The notes under the pieces were generated by a model. The model did no database searches. It was not told where the DNA came from and saw only the letters and a list, made by a program, of their open reading frames with translations. A program made the translations under genes and the position numbers. From Guyanagaster necrorhizus (taxonomy: Eukaryota > Basidiomycota > Agaricomycetes > Agaricales > Physalacriaceae), in NCBI RefSeq assembly GCF_019112545.1, contig NW_025064891.1, positions 1,204,344-1,268,343 on the forward strand: a stretch of 64,000 nucleotides of DNA. Reading direction: 5' to 3'. Below, in pieces: positions 22,406 through 33,456 of the stretch (position 1 is its first letter; each line of letters starts with the position of its first letter).

Positions 22406-22997
22406 TAGCTGGGTACTTGTCTTATATACTATAAACGTTGTATCAGTGACGCTTAACGGACGTTGACGACGGATTACCTCAGGAGGATCTGGCGTTGATA
22501 TAGTTTAACGAGAGTGACAGCGCATGGAAGGGCTGTGATAGTCGACGTCGAGAGCAGCACCGTTGGGCTGCGTCGGCTTGGCCCTTGACCGCAGCACCAG
22601 TAAGGTTAGGGTTACATTAGCATCTGGCATCCGTATCATTCCCTCATATGTCTGGAGACACTATGTTGCGAAGGGCTGCGTCGATACCATATCGCGGGCG
22701 CAAGGATACCCTAATCAGTCCGTCTTGTGCCAAAGCACAAATCCAATGTCACAGTAGCATCGTCAAGTCGTTAAATTTGCTTATGTCGATCGCATTATAG
22801 CTGATGAACCTCAGCTATAGAAACTCGTCAGTGTGTTACGAAAGAGACGAGAAATATTTACGCAACCTCAGATACAAAAGATGATCCGCCACCACCGTTA
22901 GTAGGGAAAAAAACTGATATCTTAATTCGGACCAGAACTCGTTCTGACCGCGACTGAGCTACCGTGGCAGCATCTTTCGCCGTTAGTACGCTTATCG
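22406..22997. other. intergenic, no recognised feature
   Basis: Short open frames only. TTAGGG occurs once in this stretch, near 22608, but is not repeated. Confidence 0.35.
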
Positions 22998-23460
22998 TTA
23001 CCACCTTTTTCGTAATGAGGTGCCAAAAGCTGGGGGCTGGCCTTGGACGAGATGACCGCGATGTGCTTGACGAAGGGCTGTATCCATACATGGGGCGAAA
23101 AGAGGGTGCGGCTGGGTGGTGTCGAGCCTGTATCTACTGCCGAAGTCAACGATTTTGATTGTCGAATCATCAAGAGCGCAGAGGAGGTTCTCAGGCTTGG
23201 TGTCACGATGCACAATCCCGAGTGAGTGAATATGCTCTAGTCCTGCCAGCTACACGTATAGTTCAGTTGTTTCTTCTGTCTAAGTTCGTGATTTACGCAC
23301 TACTTGATCCACCATTCGGATGACGGTCTTTGACATCACACCAGGGCCGTTCTCCTGCTGCTGCTCTGCAAGTTTGGACCGAAAATCTCCATAATTATGT
23401 ACTCGAAATGCTCTAATTGGCCGTAGCCATAAACAACGGGAATAGCTGCTTGCCCTTTCA
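22998..23460 (-). pseudogene. CK1-like protein kinase fragment (Agaricomycete type), frameshifted
   Basis: The minus strand reads AAIPVVYGYGQLEHFEYIIM then EIFGPNL (hinge region of CK1-type kinases). It switches frame within a CAG-rich stretch (near 23360) to QQQENGPGVMSKTVIRMVDQ. Across a short intron come [20 protein letters not shown] then NLL (catalytic loop with HRD and the Lys/Asn) and [19 protein letters not shown] (DFG). The N-lobe with the glycine loop and VAIK lysine, and everything after the activation segment, cannot be found. It is a truncated, frameshifted remnant and should be inactive. Confidence 0.65.
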
Positions 23461-23480
23461 AAAGTTAACTTAGATATGTT

Positions 23481-23817
23481 AACATATCTGAGCTGCTCTG
23501 TCACGTGAGCCTAACTGCGTGCCACGTGGCTCGTCGTCGTGACGGTGGGCTATTTTTGGCTTCCAACGATCTTCAATCTTTGATTCAAAAAGGTGTCTGG
23601 AATTGATGTCAAAATCACACAAGTCCGTTCCTGTTCTAAATTCTCCTGTAGCACACAAAGCAGTGACTAATTCTGTTTATTTAAGATGCTCGCCTACGAC
23701 CTAGAAGAGGTCCTGGCGGGGGCGTCTTGAGTGCCGCTGAAATCGAATATTACAGAAGCCTGATACCTCCACCGAAGCCGTAGTGGAAGCTCCTACTGAA
23801 CAGATTGCTTAACGCAA
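23481..23817. other. upstream region of the phosphotransferase-like gene
   Basis: A frame at about 23730-23815 reads SAAEIEYYRSLIPPPKP, then a TAG stop, then WKLLLNRLLNAMRRLS continuing into the gene below. This may be a former N-terminus with one nonsense change. CACGTG boxes lie at 23502-23507 and 23523-23528. Confidence 0.35.
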
Positions 23818-24582
23818 TGCGACGACTGTCTCTCACCTGCATTGGCTACTTGTGGAGCGGTCTGTTTCTCTTCTTCAATTCGCTCGCTTTTTCTAATCTA
23901 TGTTTGTAGTAACTGCTGGCAGATGGCCATTCATCAAGCCCTGTTGCGTCCCAGATATCGAAACAGCATCTATGGAGTTTGTTCGGCGCCACACCACAAT
24001 ACCTGTGCCCAAGGCCTTTGGAAGTTTCCGATACCGGGATCAAGATTATCTCATCATGACGAGGATGCCAGGGCATAGCTTAGAATTCTCAGAGTGGAAA
24101 GACTTGAAAGATAGAACAAGATCGGTTCTGGTCGTCCAACTCCGCGATTATGTCCTCCAGCTTCGGAGTATCCCTCGTCCAGTCGGATCATCGACGGCGG
24201 TCTGTTCTGTTCTTGGTGGGCCTGTCTACAATTTACGGCTCTGTACTGATGGTTCTTACGGTCCATACGTCAACGAGGATCAGATGAATCTCCAGCTCCG
24301 CTCAGGTGTTCTTCTAGAGTAAGTCGACCTGAGGTCATAGAATCACATTGGCGTCGCCATCCTATTCTCTTCACCCATGGCGATATCGTACCCAGGAATA
24401 TCATGGTTGATGGCGATAGAGTGACGGGAATAATTGATTGGGAGTCGACAGGATGGTTTCCTGTCCACTGGGAGTACTTGAAGGCAATGTTTGGAGCCAT
24501 GGTTTTTGAGCCTTGGGAGAAAGATATCCCCAAGATCATCCCCCCGTTCGAGTTTGAAGCATTAGGGTATTGCAAAGTGTAA
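23818..24582 (+). CDS. aminoglycoside-phosphotransferase-like (APH/choline kinase fold) protein
   Basis: Small-molecule kinase fold of the phosphotransferase enzyme family, abundant in Agaricomycetes, with unknown substrate. Exons joined by short introns give EFVRRHTTIPVPKAFGSF (N-lobe), YRDQDYLIMTRMPGHSLEF, a middle segment with LRDYVLQLRSIPRP and YNLRLCTDGSYGPYVNE, and the catalytic HPILFTHGDIVPRNIMVDGD (Brenner motif HGDxxxxN) followed by TGIIDWESTGWFP with the metal-binding Asp. The stop is at 24582. The start is uncertain: ATG 23818 begins MRRLSLTCIGYLWS, spliced near 23865 to VTAGRWPF. Sequence further upstream looks like a lost N-terminus with an in-frame stop. The proposed intron near 24307-24342 is only about 36 nt. 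The gene may be functional or newly degraded. Confidence 0.65.
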
Positions 24583-24863
24583 AGCACTTCATATTTATTG
24601 CATGGCTTCGTGTTTTTTATACGTGTGAGCCGATCGTTGACGACCTTTTTACCTAGGATATAGGTAAGCCTGGGCTAGTCGTACAATTAGAATTTACGTC
24701 ATCGTCATGCTTACTCTCTCGTACCCTTTAGTTACTCGATGGGTACTCAGCTGGAATCGGATAATCAGATACACTGACCCTGTATAATCATTCTCGGTTT
24801 CTTGTCTCTCATTGCTGTCAAGTGTATTGTGGGTCCCCCAGCCTATCAGGATAGATTTTCCAG
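24583..24863 (+). promoter_or_regulatory. spacer and promoter of the following ORF
   Basis: No coding sequence is seen. TGTATAATC near 24781 is a weak TATA-like element about 80 bp before the next start. Confidence 0.3.
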
Positions 24864-25382
24864 ATGACTATTCGCTTAGGCGTTGCGCTATATTACGTCC
24901 GGAACGACGCGACCGACCCTCATCCATACTTTCATTGGGTCCTCGTGGCTACTGAAGCCACATCTTGGCAAGCTTCGCTCTCCGCGACCTATACCTTCGA
25001 GATTATTCGTACTTTCGATGCCCCTGGTCTACCAGGACGTTGGCAAAGAAGCTTCAGAAAGTGCAACGGGGGGAACTCCAGGGCCTTTCGTGGCATCGTG
25101 GAGTTTGCCCAAACAGATCTTGATATGGACTCCGTCAGGAGGGTGATCGAGTCTCATTCCGCGACGGACGAAGGTTGGAGAATTCAGGGACCAAATGGGT
25201 GGTCTTGCGCAACTTGGGTCTTGTGTGTCATGCTCACTTTGGAAGAGATGGCGATATTTGATCTTCCGGACAACCTCACGCCAGAGATGTTGTACGACAG
25301 CATTTTGGGAGAGGGCTATAGAATCGTTATGGCGAACGTGCCAAGTAATCCCATACCTGTCGTCCAGCTTGCTGCTCGCTAG
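24864..25382 (+). CDS. hypothetical protein, single exon, conserved-looking (DUF6914-like)
   Basis: An uninterrupted 172-codon frame. The sequence reads VALYYVRNDATDPHPYFHWV, later FAQTDLDMDSVRRVIESH, then NGWSCATWVLCVMLTLEEMA and a C-terminal helix-rich segment. The order (HW strand, D-x-VRRVIE helix, W-x-C-x-x-WV motif) resembles DUF6914-type fungal proteins, whose function is unknown. That resemblance is from memory and not firm. There is no signal peptide or clear membrane helix. The codon pattern and length argue for a real gene. It converges on the DUF6534 gene. Confidence 0.55.
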   Translation: MTIRLGVALYYVRNDATDPHPYFHWVLVATEATSWQASLSATYTFEIIRTFDAPGLPGRWQRSFRKCNGGNSRAFRGIVEFAQTDLDMDSVRRVIESHSATDEGWRIQGPNGWSCATWVLCVMLTLEEMAIFDLPDNLTPEMLYDSILGEGYRIVMANVPSNPIPVVQLAAR

Positions 25383-25747
25383 AAGGTGAGGATCCAGTTT
25401 TGAATCACGTATAATTGCTGTCGCTGACAATTGAATCCCAGTATGTTACGCAGGGTCCTATCTTGATATTATCAAGTAGCTATGCTGATGGGATAGCATT
25501 GCTGTTTTTTCTTTAGAGTAGCGGAACGGGAGTTTTCCGCCTGAGGCATTGAGAATACCTGTGCCCAATTGTGGGTACAGAGCCAAGTTGAAATTATAAT
25601 ATGCACTGATACAGCATGTGCGGTGAGAATGAGTACAAAAATTATAATTCTGCTTCTGCACTTCCCTCGGGCCCGTATTGGATAACGCTTTGCTTGACAG
25701 AGACTTGCATGGGCTGGATGAACGATGTGCCCTACAATGCTGAGCTT
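25383..25747. other. convergent 3' flanks
   Basis: No gene is recognised between the hypothetical protein and the DUF6534 gene; this is expected to hold both transcript ends. Confidence 0.4.
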
Positions 25748-27517
25748 TCAGCATATATTGTCCAAAAAACCACTCACGGGGGCAAGGATATTCACGCGTC
25801 GCGGGTTTCTCATATTGAACATGTCGAGATCCATGACGCCGTCAGAGGTGGAGCGTTCTCGGCTGTTTCTCAGTTCGTACCGGGTGATGAGGGTTGCTAG
25901 GAGTGAGTTTGAGTACACTGCGATGAGAACGTGAGTCTTGGCATGAAGGAAGTGGCGTTTGGTACGCACGTTTAGATATAACGAAGTGTAGGCCTAGAAA
26001 GACGAGGTTGTTGTTCATCGTAAGCCACTGGAATCAGGCAGTAAGTTAGCATAAAAGTGACATGATATGAGCTGTTTCTGGGCTTACGCAGATCATCGAC
26101 GCGATGGTAGCAGCGCTGATAACATTGAGCGTCAGAGCCCTCAGATACGAAGCTAGATAAGTACCATGTGACAGCACCACATTCTAATGTGTATAAAATG
26201 AGCGAGTCTATTATATGATCGAAGCTGTCGCAGAACGTCAAAACACATAGGACAACCGGAATTAATCTCTACCTCAAGGAAGTTTTGCGGTTGGCATGGA
26301 GTAATTTCAATAGTGAGCCGGTAATGAGAATATCCACTGCGGATGAGAGTCCGAGTCCGGCGGAGAATACCCACTAGGGGTATGGTGAATGAGGGAAGGA
26401 GAAGAGGTGAAAGGGATTCATCGTACATCGAATTTGTTTCTGAATCCGGAATATGTTTCGATGAATAGCCTGGAAAGTCGGCATGATTAGTCCAGTAGAG
26501 GGCTGATAAATGATGTCAAACGTGCATTGCTCCAGCGGTAACTGAGATAAACGTTTGAATTATTAGAGCGGAAGAAATTGGAAGGAGGCGTACCACAAGC
26601 ACAAGCTGTACGAGTCAAAATCAGGTCGGAGCAGGAGAAAGATTTTCGGTGTACGTACTTAGACGGAGGAAAGCAGGGATAGCCTAGGAGATACAAAGAA
26701 GTCAAGAGCTCCTCCCCGTAAAGCGATAAACAGTCTATAATCACAATCAACGCTGCAAGCATCCAGTTGTTCCTGCTTACTGTAGGAGCTGGTTAAGCGA
26801 TGGTATATTACGAATTGGAAAGATGCGCACACCGAAATATTCGCTCAGCGAAAAACCTGTACAGGGGTTTAAGAATCCATTTGAGTCGTATCGGACAGTA
26901 CATACAGATGGACACAAATAGTGGAAATGGCCTTTCGTCGGTTACATCAGGCCAGTCACCGTGAGATCCGAGGTACGACATACTGTAAGGATAATTGTAA
27001 CCTTTGACGGCGGAATGAGTTGTTGCTAAGTGTGGCGGGTGAGTGGCCTACCGATATGGCTCTAGAGGCAATTGTCAGAAAGGGTGATGATAAAGAGAAC
27101 AAGAACGTACTGGGGAATTTGGTTTATCCAAGCTGTGTCGTCAAAGTGAACGATCGAATAGTTCCATAGCCCAGCCCAAACGGTCCCGCTGTGAGCCAGG
27201 TCGAGGAGCCTTACACCGCTGCGTGAGCTGACATATGAATTTGTGGGCAGAGAAGACCGACCATAGAATAGTAACCTGTATAGTAGTGTTGTGGACACGA
27301 TGTATTTGATAAAATCAAGGAAGTCCTCACCAGAGCTTTGATTCGGGGCTTGTCCTCGGGGAAAAGTTTGAAGTAAAGGAGAGATTGGATGGACATCATG
27401 CCGGTAAGACTGTTGAACATTGAGTTAGAGATCAGGTATCGAGGAAGAAAGTACTTACACTGCAGAAAACAAGCCACCAAGAAGCAGGGAACCTATTGTA
27501 TACGAGAGATTAACCAT
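25748..27517 (-). CDS. DUF6534 multipass membrane protein
   Basis: A seven-helix membrane protein of a large Agaricomycete family with unknown function. The minus-strand start at 27517 gives MVNLSYTIGSLLLGGLFSAV, then SLTGMMSIQSLLYFKLFPED followed by KPRIKAL (family signature). Next come LLDLAHSGTVWAGLWNYSIV then HFDD, and an internal hydrophobic exon (AALIVIIDCLSLYGEELL). The DUF6534 core AVDILITGSLLKLLHANRKT then SLR is near 26320, and DSLILYTLECGAVTW near 26180. The end, YSNSLLATLITRYELRNSRE, matches the family's final motif (YSNSLLATLNxR). About nine introns are required and the pieces keep family order. No disabling change was seen, though not every splice site was verified. Confidence 0.78.
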
Positions 27518-28094
27518 GATGAGCGGAAGTAAGGCAACAGCGCTGCGGGACAGCTAGTATGATATTTCTCATTTATAATTCGGACCTAGGGTAATAGGAG
27601 GACGGACGGTGGGACTAAAACAGGGCATGATTGATGATCGACCGTCGTATAGGCGTAGTCACAATTACAAGCCACAGTCCGAAAACGGTCACAAATACCA
27701 ATTTTCCGAGCGTCCCTACCCTTCTCTGACAGTGGAGTGATAAATAATGCCTCTTGTGAAGGGGATACACGTAAGTACAAACTCAAGGGTACACGTTTCG
27801 GGCCCCATGTTTGCGTCCCCTGACCGTTTGTAGGCCATTCTCCAGGGGGGCATTGGGCGCCGCTGAGCAACTGAAGTTTCAACTTTGATCACAGGCTAGA
27901 GTCCCTGCTGCACGGGATATAACAGAGACCTGCTTTGGATTAAAATGCTGTCATTCAATTATCTAGCATTATCTGCACACCCTGTGGAATAACCAACCTT
28001 TGAAACTTTTGGGTATACAGATGAAAGAGACACCGGCGGGAATCGGAGTTCAAAAACGCGACTTGTCACAGTGTGACGGCACGCGCCTCTCCCG
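27518..28094. other. divergent promoter region, DUF6534 / MAU2
   Basis: No coding exon is recognised in 577 bp between two divergent genes; the open frames here resemble nothing known. Confidence 0.4.
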
Positions 28095-30531
28095 ATGACG
28101 ACCAGGACGATGAGCCCGACAGATTGCAATCCTCGACCTACGAAGCGTCAGCGTCGCGACAGTACATCCAATGTTTCCCCTGCTGTCGACGGCAACTATC
28201 CTTCCCCCTTGAAAGCGACGGCCATGGTGCCTACGCCTTCATGTCTCACACCATTACCCCCCTCTCTCCTGCTCGTTTCGCTTCCAGGCATCCTGATACA
28301 TCCACCGACGCATCGGCATCACGCACAATCTCTATGCCTATCTCTTCTTGCCCTTCGAAGGTGTCTGAACCTATCCAATTTGACTCCAGAGGTGGAATGC
28401 AGAGCATGGACCGCGATGGTGGAGATTGGTATGCTTGTAATAGCCGGGGGCTTTAGTCAAAACGAAGACCATTTATGGGCGAAAGGCATCGAAATTGAGG
28501 TACGTGCTATGTTTCCTGTTTCCTGTCGAGCTGGGCTGACTGTTTGGGTATTAGGTGGAGAAAGCTGCGAATAAAGCAGTGAGTACTATGTCGCATGTCT
28601 ATTCCGTGTACTGAATTGTATGCTTGTAGCTGAATATCGCTCAAAAAGTGAGTTTCCTCGTCGGATAATGTCATTATTTGACTGAACGCATGACGTCAGC
28701 ACCCGACCCTTCGACTGTATCGACCCCATGTAACTTGCTTGACGGCACGACTGCTGCACTGGCAACACAAGTCCAAATTCTCCCTCACCCTCCTTCGACG
28801 TCTGCTGAATTCGTTCCTACCCTCTGATCCACCTCATACGATTTATGCGGTACATCTTACCCTCATTTCACATCTTACAACATCGAATTCCTCTTCCTCA
28901 ATATCTCGTCCGAAAGAGACGCAGGCACCCCTATCTGCTATACAAGCCCTGGCAGACCTCGCCGACAAGAACAGGCACTCGGGCGTCAAACTATATGCTC
29001 TCGTTCTGAGGCTGAGGACGCTAGTGTCGTCGAATTTGTGGGAAAGCGTCGACAATGCCCTGCGCTCTGCAGAGGAGGCCCTGGGAATAGATTGTCCATC
29101 GGGGGAGGGCTCAACGGTTGCAGAGAAGCAGGTCCTTAACTCCATATCCAACACACCTCGGTCACAAGAAGGTCCTATAGCCGGTTCACCGAAACAACCA
29201 TCTACCCCTACTCCACCGATGCCAAAGTTCGTTGACAAGCTGGCCGAAATCATGGCTATCCATACCTTGATGATTGGCGTTGTCTTCCACACTTTCGTTG
29301 GTAACTTTGCAAGAGCAAGTATGCGTCTGACCCTCCTCCATATGCTGATGGATTCTGGGGTCTTGATAACGTCAGGCAGCGGCGTTGTCGAGATTACCTT
29401 TCCAAATCCACCGTCGCCTCCTCTACTCATCCAAACAACTCATCCGCGTGTCCTTCTCATTCTTGCCTATCTCATCAGCGCCATCTCAAGGAAAGACCCT
29501 GTCGGCCGAAAACCCAAGCGAAAAACCTTTGCCGTCGAAGGTTTGGCAGTATGGGAGAAGGAGATGCGCAAGGAGCTTGTTGTTCCTCCCTGGGCTAGCG
29601 TTGATGATGTGGAGCAGATGAACCTGACAATGGCGCGGCTGAAGTGTGACTTGCTTTGCGAGCTTATCTCAGTTCATATCATGCGGTCTGAGATTCCGTT
29701 TGCTGAAAAACATCTCGCTGCTTTGACGGCGCATGCTCGCACGAAAGGACTTTTTGACGCCCTCGCTGCGCGCATCATGTTGCATCATGCACATCTTGCA
29801 CATACAAAGGGTGATATGCAGTTGGCTGGCGATTCCTATCGAGCCGCGGCTTACCTCGCAGAGGATGGCCCCGCTAGAGACGATTATGTACGGACGTCTG
29901 CTCGTGCTGGCGAGGTTGCCTTGAGGGTTGGTGTATGGGCTCGAGGTGAACAGGCCGAAGATAGCTGGGAGGCTATCACGGAAGATGGATTGTCCGTCAT
30001 CGACGACTGCCAAAGACAGGGTGGCACTCTGAGGAGTGTAGGTACTCTTATCGAGGCGTGTCTGTCCTCGGAAATCCTCAAGGCCAAGTAAGTTCTTACT
30101 CTTATACATTCGTCTTCTTATACCGAATACTCTTTACTTTCAGGAATTTGTTGAGGTCGGCCATGAGCAGCACGACGGACTCGAAGGACAACCATTTGCG
30201 CGCATTAACCTTGGCACTGCTCACGCCGCATTTCATGCATACAGCCATGGAGCACGCTATGACCATGCTAGTGACATGCGAGCAACTGGCGTCGGGGATG
30301 GGCGCAGGTACTGTGAAGGGCGCGAAAAACACGACAGGAGCCGATACCGTTGGAAATGGTCCTCTACGGTTATGGATCGCAGAGCGAAATTTGGGTCAGT
30401 CTTTCCTTCTATTTCTTTCTCAGACTGCGTGGCTAATACGGACCATAGAGATCCACCGAAGAAGGGGTGATATGGCTCGAGCCGAAAAACAAGAAGCTGC
30501 TATCGAAGCGCTCAGGAAGGTTGTTCATTAG
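28095..30531 (+). CDS. MAU2: cohesin-loading factor MAU2/SCC4
   Basis: Partner of Scc2/NIPBL that loads cohesin on chromosomes in the nucleus; an all-helical TPR-like protein. The start MTTRTMSPTDCNPRPTKRQR has a basic nuclear-type stretch. Exon 1 ends at 28499 with LWAKGIEIE. Two tiny exons encode VEKAANKA and LNIAQK, and the next exon resumes with HPTLRLYRPHVTCLTARLLH then WQHKSKFSLTLLRRLL, the best conserved block of the family. A long helical repeat region runs to 30087 (for example AEIMAIHTLMIGVVFHTFVG, HLAALTAHARTKGLFDALAA, GDMQLAGDSYRAAAYLAEDG). The last exons contain ALTLALLTPHFMHTAMEHAM and EIHRRRGDMARAEKQEA and end at 30531. Frame is kept throughout. The N-terminal 100 residues are low-complexity. 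Confidence 0.85.
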
Positions 30532-32246
30532 TAGCTTACTCATGCATTATAGACTCTCGATCCCGCATTATTTATTACCGAGACACTCATATGTATCATG
30601 TACTGTATTATCACCTTGACCCGCTTGCTATTGGTATTGCTTTCTCTAGGTGTCATGCATGACATTGCAATCTTGAAAGGCCTTTCATTACCTGGGAACA
30701 TGAGCTACCAATGTTATTGATAAAGCAGGGTTACTAACAACTCAAGAAGACAGACTGCGACTTCAAATGTGGACACAAACAAGTGAGTCTCGGTTTCTTG
30801 GTAATGACATCCTGGTTTTTGCACTCACAGAGTCACAGTCGAGACGAGGAAACGTCGACAAAGGCTACCAAGGTCCTTAACGACGAAGAATTTCAAATAT
30901 CAGGCTCCTCGATGCCTGAAGACTTTGACAGAGCCTATTCCAGCACACTCTCAAGTAGGTTCTGACCCCAAGTTCATAAAACGCTCCGGACGCATCGTGG
31001 AATTCCAGGTGGCGTCTCTCCCTGTCAAGAAGTCATTCAGCGAGATGCAGGTCCACATGAACGCAACTTTGATGTGATAAAGAGAAATGTATGCCATGTA
31101 CGTTGGAATCTGCTGCTGGCTTCCATATTTCGGAAGTTCTGTCTGAGGCTTCACGACGACATGATAATCATCCTCCTTCAAACATAGCATTGTTCCAAAA
31201 AGGTAATCACCTTCCAAGTTTTCGTACTATGTAATCACGGAAAGCTAACCGTGCCCACCCTGTTCGCCCACGGATTAGTACAGCTGGGCTAGACCATCAG
31301 TCCCAGAACGACAACAGCCGCAGAATCATCACTGGCATTGTACGCCGCTTCATATGTACAGGGAGTCAGGTACCAACTGAGATCAGGGCGCGCCTTCCTT
31401 ATACACATCGCATGGTTACTTCGACCTCGGACATTGTTGCGAGGCTGAAACTTGACAGACCGTCTCTGGAATCACCAAGGATCTTCTAAGTTATATGATG
31501 CTGATGATGAATGAATGTTGGATATATAATTGGAACCCTAACATCCGTCGAACAGACTGTACGCCGGTGGGAAATGTTATGAACGATGGGTAAGCATCTG
31601 ACAACCTGGCTTACGGTACAGACAAGCGCTTAACTGGACCGGGCGTGCTGTCATGGTGACTATGGGTGACTCGGCAAAAGTATGAGATGTTACTGACTCA
31701 GAAGCAGTGCAATACACCCTTCACCAATGACTAGGGCACGGCACGGTGACTCGTCCTTCGCCCTTCATTTACTTTCCGTCCACCCAGAGGATCAGAAGAT
31801 GGTCCCTGAGTGATTGAATGTACCTGATGAGGAAGCGAGCAATGGGAATTGCGGAAACTCCTCCTCCATCTAGACAAAAATCGGAACGGCTCTGGGATGC
31901 TTATCACCGAGGGGCAGATCCTGTTTGAACAACATTGGCGGTAGGCAGGCATAAGCCGCAACAATTCGGTGAACCTCGACGCCGGGTGAGCTTAGAGATT
32001 TGCAAAGTCAATGCCCCTCGAGGCATGATATCCATCAAAGCGGCCTGCGGGTGGCAAATTCGAGGTCTAAAAATCACAGTGGGAAAGGACAAAGACATTG
32101 TTGAGGATCCTTTATTCGAGAAAAAAGTTGTAGATAATGCGTTACTAATAACAACAGTGCAGTTGGGAGTTGGAACGTGCTACGTCAATCGGTGAATGTA
32201 CAAGCAAGCAAAAGGCACATTTTTGACAAATTCAAGCAACTGAGCC
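30532..32246. other. 1.7-kb region without a recognised gene; possible gene debris
   Basis: On the plus strand at 30850-30960, VLNDEEFQISGSSMPEDFDR looks coding-like but leads nowhere. At 31064-31101 a 38-bp segment matches 20896-20933 at 34 of 38 positions. The rest (31.2-32.2 kb) shows only short, unconvincing frames. This looks like decayed coding or repeat DNA. Confidence 0.4.
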
Positions 32247-32726
32247 CTAGTCCTTCATTTTGTCATCCTCGTCATCGTCCTCATCCTTTTCGGTCAAGCC
32301 GGCTTTAGAAAGGGCCTCAGCAGAAGTGTAGTCGACTCTGGCACCGCGAGTACGACGAGACGAAGGGAGAATGGCAGCAGGATCGATCTCCTCCATGTCA
32401 TCATCCTAGAGACGCGTCAGTTACGGGTAAACTCATGGGACGCGACGTGACGCGTACCTCCTCCTCTTCATCTTCTTCTTCCTCGGGATCGTCGTCATCG
32501 TCATCATCATCATCATCGTCATCGTCATCGTCCTCCATCGCATCGTATTTGGTTGGCACCTTGCCTTTGCCTTTGCCTTTATCGACGGCAGGAGAGACGG
32601 GCGCGTCGGTCCCTGCGGTTGCATCAGCGGCGCCACTACACGGGACGAAAACGCGTTAAAGACTGATAGAATCAACGACAGCTACACTCACGTCGTGGTA
32701 GTGGGGTCAGTTGCGCTGCTCGACAT
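32247..32726 (-). CDS. CHZ1: histone H2A.Z-specific chaperone CHZ1
   Basis: Nuclear chaperone that delivers H2A.Z-H2B dimers to the SWR1 complex. Three minus-strand exons: MSSSATDPTTTT, then ADATAGTDAPVSPAVDKGKG followed by VPTKYDAMED and a long Asp/Glu run (32460-32540, encoded by a GTC/ATC-type microsatellite), then DMEEIDPAAILPSSRRTRGA followed by RVDYTSAEALSKAGL. The last block is the CHZ motif (EIDPxxIxxxRRTRGxRVDY) that contacts the histone pair. The length of about 120 residues fits the family. The protein is acidic and without fixed fold outside the motif, as expected. Confidence 0.93.
32460..32540. repeat. imperfect trinucleotide repeat encoding the acidic run of CHZ1
   Basis: TCATCG/TCATCA-type units on the plus strand encode consecutive Asp and Glu residues on the minus strand. 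The triplet period keeps the frame. Confidence 0.85.
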
Positions 32727-33456
32727 TTTGTCCAATGTACGTGGTGGTAAAAGTGCAAAAGGTGTGTTGGTGTTTGTTTGTCTCTGGCCGGCTAAAATGG
32801 GGCAGTTGGGGTAAAAAACTCCCACGATATCCATTTTCGTCAATAACTTGCATGAAGGATTGCCCGGACAAGAGCTCGAATAACGATGGAGTACTGTCGT
32901 GCAATGCATACTTGTTGGCAGCAAGAGCGCCGATATTTACTGTTATTGGATTGGTCCCGTACAGCATTGGTACGGAATCGCTGTGTCGGGTGCATTAGTA
33001 CGTGTTTACTACTCTTTTTTTTTCAGCTGTAGTTGCTCCAGTGGGAGCTACACAGTGATTTCCCAATTCCTTACTCAATTTCTCAAGGTAAACACGGTTA
33101 GAATAAATAGAACGGAGGATGGGACGTTGGCCGTCATGTGGCCGGCCGGATACCGACAGATTATCATCAAGAAGTGATGCCGTGATGGTATTACGTCAGC
33201 ATGCCCATCAGGGAGCTCATGGTATAGAAGGCACCACGGTCCACTTGCTCCTTTTGTCTTCCCATATCCACGGACTCTTCACGGCACCGTCACGCCAACC
33301 TTCCCTTCCCCCCCTTCACAGCGTTGTACAACGTCCAGCGTCGCAGCGCTATATAGGCTGTCTCTCTCCTACACCTACTACTGTACTTTGCTGCTCTCGA
33401 CGTTTGAACCTTGTTCTAGCCATCTTTTTCTTCTCCCACGGCGCCATCCCAGCGAT
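32727..33456. promoter_or_regulatory. divergent promoter region, CHZ1 / DUF6593-like gene
   Basis: Contains both 5' leaders. A CT-rich stretch (33290-33450) precedes the plus-strand start and GCTATATAGGC near 33350 is a TATA-like element about 110 bp before it. A minus-strand frame at 32707-32967 has no recognisable domain. Confidence 0.45.

Noticed and set aside
21340..22615. CCCTAA / TTAGGG hexamers suggesting internal telomere repeats
   Set aside because: Only single copies, not tandem arrays.
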